Assembly (NCBI GenBank): GCA_029865675.1
Contig: JARXAU010000099.1
Span: 1 to 8,288, forward strand
Source: Rhodoferax sp.
GTDB lineage: Bacteria; Pseudomonadota; Gammaproteobacteria; Burkholderiales; Burkholderiaceae_C
DNA length: 8,288 bases
Reading direction: 5' to 3'
The first letter of the stretch is position 1. Each line of letters opens with the position of its first letter. Below, piece after piece: positions 5,756 to 8,288 of the stretch. A program made the translations under genes and the position numbers. The notes under the pieces were generated by a model. That model was not told the DNA's origin. It ran no database searches and worked only from the letters and a program-made list of their open reading frames with translations.

Positions 5756-6289
5756 ATGCGACTGAGCACCCGAGGACGTTTTGCCATTAATGCCATGATT
5801 GATCTCGCCATGGGCGAGCCGCACTGCCCGGTGCCACTGAGCGATTTAGCGTTGCGCCACGGCATCTCGCTGTCCTACCTAGAGCAAGTTTTCGCTAAGT
5901 TGCGCCAGCACGGGCTGGTGGAAAGCACACGCGGCCCCGGCGGCGGCTACACCCTGGGTTTTCGGGGGGACACCATCACGGTGGCCGACATCGTGGTGGC
6001 CATTGAAGGGAGCAGCGCAGGCACGCCAGAACCCCGGTTGCCGGGCGCAGCCGGCCCGGCCGACATGACACAACACCTCTGGGATCAATTGCACACCGCT
6101 TTAATGGAACACATGCGAACCATCAGTTTGCGCAGCCTAGCGTTACAGCAACAGGCCAAGGGTTTCGCGGTGCCTGAGCGCAAGGCGCGTAAGAAAGGAA
6201 TTTTGAAGCAGCCAAGCATGTCGGGACAACGGCCCAGCGCGCCGAACTCTGTTTTTGCACTGGGTCAGTGGTTACCAAACAAAGCTTGA
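5756..6289 (+). CDS. Rrf2-family regulator, IscR-like but lacking Fe-S ligands
   Basis: A 177-residue Rrf2-type DNA-binding protein. AGGAGA (5745-5750) supports the ATG. The winged helix is very close to IscR: MRLSTRGRFAINAMIDLA, then ISLSYLEQVFAKLRQHGLVE (recognition helix, residues 37-56) and STRGPGGGYTLG (wing, 57-68). After VADIVVAIEGSS (residues 76-87), IscR has its C-x5-C-x5-C-x2-H ligand set for a [2Fe-2S] cluster. Here the segment is GTPEPRLPGAAGPADMTQHLW (89-109), with no cysteine, and with Gln where the ligand His would align. The only Cys in the protein is residue 24. The dimerisation helix (DQLHTALMEHMRTISLRSL) is retained, followed by an Arg/Lys-rich tail (about 135-177). It should act as a cluster-independent regulator, or sense something else. 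No isc genes are nearby; the next gene in its direction is the PQQ dehydrogenase, 305 bp away. Confidence 0.88.
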   Translation: MRLSTRGRFAINAMIDLAMGEPHCPVPLSDLALRHGISLSYLEQVFAKLRQHGLVESTRGPGGGYTLGFRGDTITVADIVVAIEGSSAGTPEPRLPGAAGPADMTQHLWDQLHTALMEHMRTISLRSLALQQQAKGFAVPERKARKKGILKQPSMSGQRPSAPNSVFALGQWLPNKA

Positions 6290-6594
6290 ACTTATGAATA
6301 TCGGGTCGGGACGGGCGCAGCGCGTTCCCTTGCGCTCCGGGTTCCAAGCCAGTGGAATTTCCCCGCTTGTGTTGCCCCGAGTCGCAGCCTTCGCACCTGA
6401 GGCGTTGTGAATTTTTTTCAATTTCAAATGGAAAAAATAGGCCGTCAAATTTTGTTTAAAACGGTTTTATTGCGGGTTAACCCCCATCGCTTCCCCGGGT
6501 TGATATCACTAAATTTGGATCGAGTCTTGGCGATGCATTTGCGTTCGCATCAGACTTGACACCACGGCTCTCATCACACACCAAAAGGACAATT
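6290..6594. promoter_or_regulatory. Palindrome-rich upstream region of the PQQ dehydrogenase gene
   Basis: No gene is visible in these 305 bp. From 6408 to 6470 it is strongly AT-rich against a GC-rich background, with runs such as ATTTTTTTCAATTTC and GGAAAAAATAG, which could serve as an UP-type or bendable element. Next come GGGTTAACCC (6474-6483, perfect palindrome), AACCC-N13-GGGTT (6479-6501), TGATATCA (6501-6508, perfect palindrome) and TGCGTTCGCA (6540-6549, inverted repeat), with GATGC-N10-GCATC around the last (6532-6551). A weak AGCGC/GCGCT hairpin lies at 6319-6336 after the Rrf2-like gene. I could not find a convincing -35/-10 pair, so the promoter may depend on an activator. Confidence 0.4.
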
Positions 6595-7872
6595 GTGAAA
6601 CTGATCAAACTGACAACTCTTTCAGTCGCCATAGCTGCGCTTGGCGCAGCGTCGACTTTTGCGCAAGATGCCAACTTGACCACGCTGCAGCGCATGGGCA
6701 ATACCTCATCGAGCTTAAACATTCCTTCCATTCCCCAGGAAGGCAAAAACGCGGATGCGATTCGCGCCAACCTGAAAAAGGTCAAGCTGCCAGACGGTTT
6801 CAAGATTGACCTGTACGCCGTGGTACCGGACGCGCGTTACATGGCCGTTGCACCATCGACCAACATGCTGTTTGTCGGTACCCGCAAAACCACCGTCTGG
6901 GCTGTGACCAACCGCAACAACGGCGACGCTGCGACCGAAGTCAAGGCCTTTGCGCCCTCCATCAAATTCAGCAACCCCAATGGTGTTACGTTCACCAAGG
7001 ACGGCTTCCTGCTGGTTGCTGAATCCAACCGTATCCTGCACTTCCCGGCAGCTGAGTACTTCTATGAAGGCCCGGACGTAGCGGTGGGTGTTGTCGTGCC
7101 CGAAGGCAAGCTCATCCCGGTTGAAGAGCAGTCGTTCAACCACACCGGTCGCGTGATCAAGGTTGACAAAGACGGCAAGATCTACGTGACCCTGGGCCAG
7201 CCCTACAACGTGCAGCCTGCTGACAAAGTCGCTCTGTATGACGAAGTCGGCATCGGCGGCATCGTGCGCTACAACGGCCTGGACGGCTCCGGACGCACCG
7301 TATTCTCCAAGGGCTGGCGTAACCCTACCGGGTTGGCTATCGGACCCAAAGGCGATATGTGGGCCACTGATCAACAGGTGGACGGATTGGGTGACGACAT
7401 CCCTCCTGGCGAGTTGAACAAACTGACCAAGGCGGGTGAACACTTCGGATTCCCCTATTACAACGGCCGTTTCAAAGTTGCCGGCTCACCAGCAGCAATG
7501 GACCTTAAAGACATGAAGGAACCCGCTGGCCACATCTTCCCGCAAGTGGAGTTTCCTGCACACCAAGCGCAGCTCGGTGTGACCCATTACACCGGCAAGG
7601 CCTTCCCTGCGAAGTACCAAAACGGTTTGTTCGTTGCGTCGCATGGTTCTTGGAACCGCACTACGCCAAGCGGCTACCTAATCAACTTCGTGCCAATCAA
7701 GGCTGACGGCAACGCAGGCCCCGCAGAGGTGTTTGCTGACGGCTTCTTGGACAAGGCTACCGGTCGCGCTCTGGCTCGCCCTGTGGACGTGGCCAACTTG
7801 CCTGACGGCTCCATTTTGGTGTCCGACGACTTCGCTGGCGCGATCTATCGCATCAGCTACACCGGCATGTAA
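6595..7872 (+). CDS. Secreted PQQ-dependent sugar (sorbosone-type) dehydrogenase
   Basis: This is a periplasmic six-bladed beta-propeller quinoprotein of 425 residues from the GSDH/sorbosone-dehydrogenase family, which oxidises sugars or aldehydes with PQQ and passes electrons to an acceptor. The GTG at 6595 is chosen because AAAGGA (6584-6589) sits 5 bases upstream and a signal peptide follows (KLIK, hydrophobic 8-20, cleavage after TFA23). Family landmarks are LPDGFKIDLYA (65-75), SNPNGVTF (126-133), FNHTGRVIKVD (181-191, His183 as likely catalytic base), GWRNPTGLAIGPKGDMWATD (240-259, Arg-Asn as in soluble glucose dehydrogenase), HFGFPYYNGR (283-292), SHGSWNRTTPSGY (349-361) and ARPVDVANLPDGSILVSDDF (394-413). 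Length is normal. The true substrate cannot be told from sequence, and no PQQ synthesis genes are visible. A c-type cytochrome gene follows after 84 bp and is the probable electron acceptor. GC content seems lower than in the left part, and codon choice looks like that of a well-expressed gene. Confidence 0.9.
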   Translation: MKLIKLTTLSVAIAALGAASTFAQDANLTTLQRMGNTSSSLNIPSIPQEGKNADAIRANLKKVKLPDGFKIDLYAVVPDARYMAVAPSTNMLFVGTRKTTVWAVTNRNNGDAATEVKAFAPSIKFSNPNGVTFTKDGFLLVAESNRILHFPAAEYFYEGPDVAVGVVVPEGKLIPVEEQSFNHTGRVIKVDKDGKIYVTLGQPYNVQPADKVALYDEVGIGGIVRYNGLDGSGRTVFSKGWRNPTGLAIGPKGDMWATDQQVDGLGDDIPPGELNKLTKAGEHFGFPYYNGRFKVAGSPAAMDLKDMKEPAGHIFPQVEFPAHQAQLGVTHYTGKAFPAKYQNGLFVASHGSWNRTTPSGYLINFVPIKADGNAGPAEVFADGFLDKATGRALARPVDVANLPDGSILVSDDFAGAIYRISYTGM

Positions 7873-7886
7873 TTCAAAGGCACAGC

Positions 7887-7903
7887 ACGGGCCTCGTGCC
7901 CGT
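7887..7903 (+). other. Small hairpin after the dehydrogenase gene
   Basis: ACGGGC (7887-7892) pairs with GCCCGT (7898-7903) around a 5-base loop, 14 bp past the dehydrogenase stop codon. There is no T-run after it, so it may protect the 3' end of the mRNA rather than terminate. Confidence 0.4.
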
Positions 7904-7916
7904 TGCTTCCGCCTGA

Positions 7917-7944
7917 CGGGGCCCTTTTGGGGCCCCGGCTTTTT
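7917..7944 (+). terminator. Rho-independent terminator between dehydrogenase and cytochrome
   Basis: CGGGGCCC (7917-7924) and GGGCCCCG (7930-7937) form a perfect 8-bp GC stem with loop TTTTG, then GC and five T (7940-7944). It ends 12 bp before the cytochrome ATG. Most transcripts should stop here, with read-through supplying the cytochrome gene, unless that gene has its own promoter inside or before the stem. Confidence 0.8.
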
Positions 7945-7956
7945 GTACGTTTCAAT

Positions 7957-8271
7957 ATGAAAAAATTCCTTCTTGTTTTACTGGCTTGCGCCGCACTGAA
8001 CGCCTTTGCTGACGACGTTGCGAAAGGCCGCGCCAAGGCCGACGTGGCATGCGGCTTGTGCCACGGCCCCAACGGCATCTCCACGCTTCCCAACGCCCCG
8101 AACCTTGCGGGCCAGCAAGCAATTTATCTGAGCGAGCAGTTAAAAAACTACCGCAACGGCAAGCGACAGAACGAGGTCATGGGCGTGATCGCAAAACCAC
8201 TGACTGACACGGAAATTGCCCAGCTCTCCGCCTGGTACAGCGCCATCAAGGTCACCGCCGAGACGCCTTGA
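7957..8271 (+). CDS. Small secreted c-type cytochrome (class I)
   Basis: A monohaem cytochrome c of 104 residues. The signal peptide is residues 1-18 (KKFLLVLLACAALNAFA, cleavage before DDVAKG). The haem attachment motif CGLCH lies at 32-36 in VACGLCHGPNGI; NLAGQQAIYLSEQLKNYRNG (49-68) is the usual loop and helix of small cytochromes that serve dehydrogenases. Met75 (NEVMGVIAKPL) is the likely second axial ligand, and LTDTEIAQLSAWYSAI (82-97) is the C-terminal helix. About 86 mature residues fits the family. ATG 7957 starts the signal peptide exactly; its Shine-Dalgarno is weak. Lying just after a PQQ dehydrogenase in the same direction, it most likely takes electrons from that enzyme in the periplasm, though a terminator separates the genes. 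Seventeen bases follow to the end of the window with no feature. Confidence 0.9.
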   Translation: MKKFLLVLLACAALNAFADDVAKGRAKADVACGLCHGPNGISTLPNAPNLAGQQAIYLSEQLKNYRNGKRQNEVMGVIAKPLTDTEIAQLSAWYSAIKVTAETP

Positions 8272-8288
8272 GTAGGGCGCCTTTAGAC

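Noticed and set aside
6715..7443. 242-codon open frame on the minus strand
   Set aside because: Fully antisense to the well-supported PQQ dehydrogenase and without recognisable motifs.

Overview
The window looks like a chromosomal segment of a Gram-negative betaproteobacterium, most likely Burkholderiales/Comamonadaceae (Rhodoferax- or Polaromonas-like). This rests on the high GC content, the resemblance of the recognised proteins to that group as I know it, and the mix of periplasmic and outer-membrane proteins. The assignment is inference from composition and protein style; no search was run.

Left part (1-3690) is a patchwork of intact and decaying genes. An unrecognised coding scrap (about 138-248) is followed by an alpha/beta-hydrolase pseudogene (239-784) that has lost its N-terminal half and its nucleophile serine and carries an in-frame TAG. 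Then come two intact genes in an overlapping pair, a cupin protein (943-1446) and a ten-helix EamA/DMT exporter (1433-2386), closed by a strong stem-loop. Next is a second broken hydrolase of the PAF-acetylhydrolase type (2531-3285, with an internal deletion and frameshift). It overlaps tail to tail with a broken EamA transporter on the other strand (3274-3684, with missing head, in-frame TAG and internal deletion).

Middle part (3744-5580, minus strand) holds nhaR, a LysR-type activator, followed 94 bp downstream by a MipA/OmpV-family outer-membrane protein. No NhaA antiporter is present in the window. The 175-bp divergent region between nhaR and the next gene carries a LysR-type T-N11-A palindrome inside a set of CGAA motifs spaced close to whole DNA turns, and a credible sigma-70 promoter pointing right.

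Right part (5756-8288, plus strand) holds an IscR/Rrf2-like regulator without any of the iron-sulfur ligands of IscR, then a 305-bp AT-rich and palindrome-rich leader region. After it come a secreted PQQ-dependent sugar (sorbosone-type) dehydrogenase and a small secreted c-type cytochrome. The last two form a plausible periplasmic oxidation module: PQQ enzyme to cytochrome c to respiratory chain. A perfect 8-bp stem terminator separates them and probably sets their expression ratio.

I see no CRISPR array, tRNA, rRNA, insertion sequence or phage gene. The best candidates for something new are the ligand-less Rrf2 regulator beside the PQQ dehydrogenase and the phased motif array in front of it.
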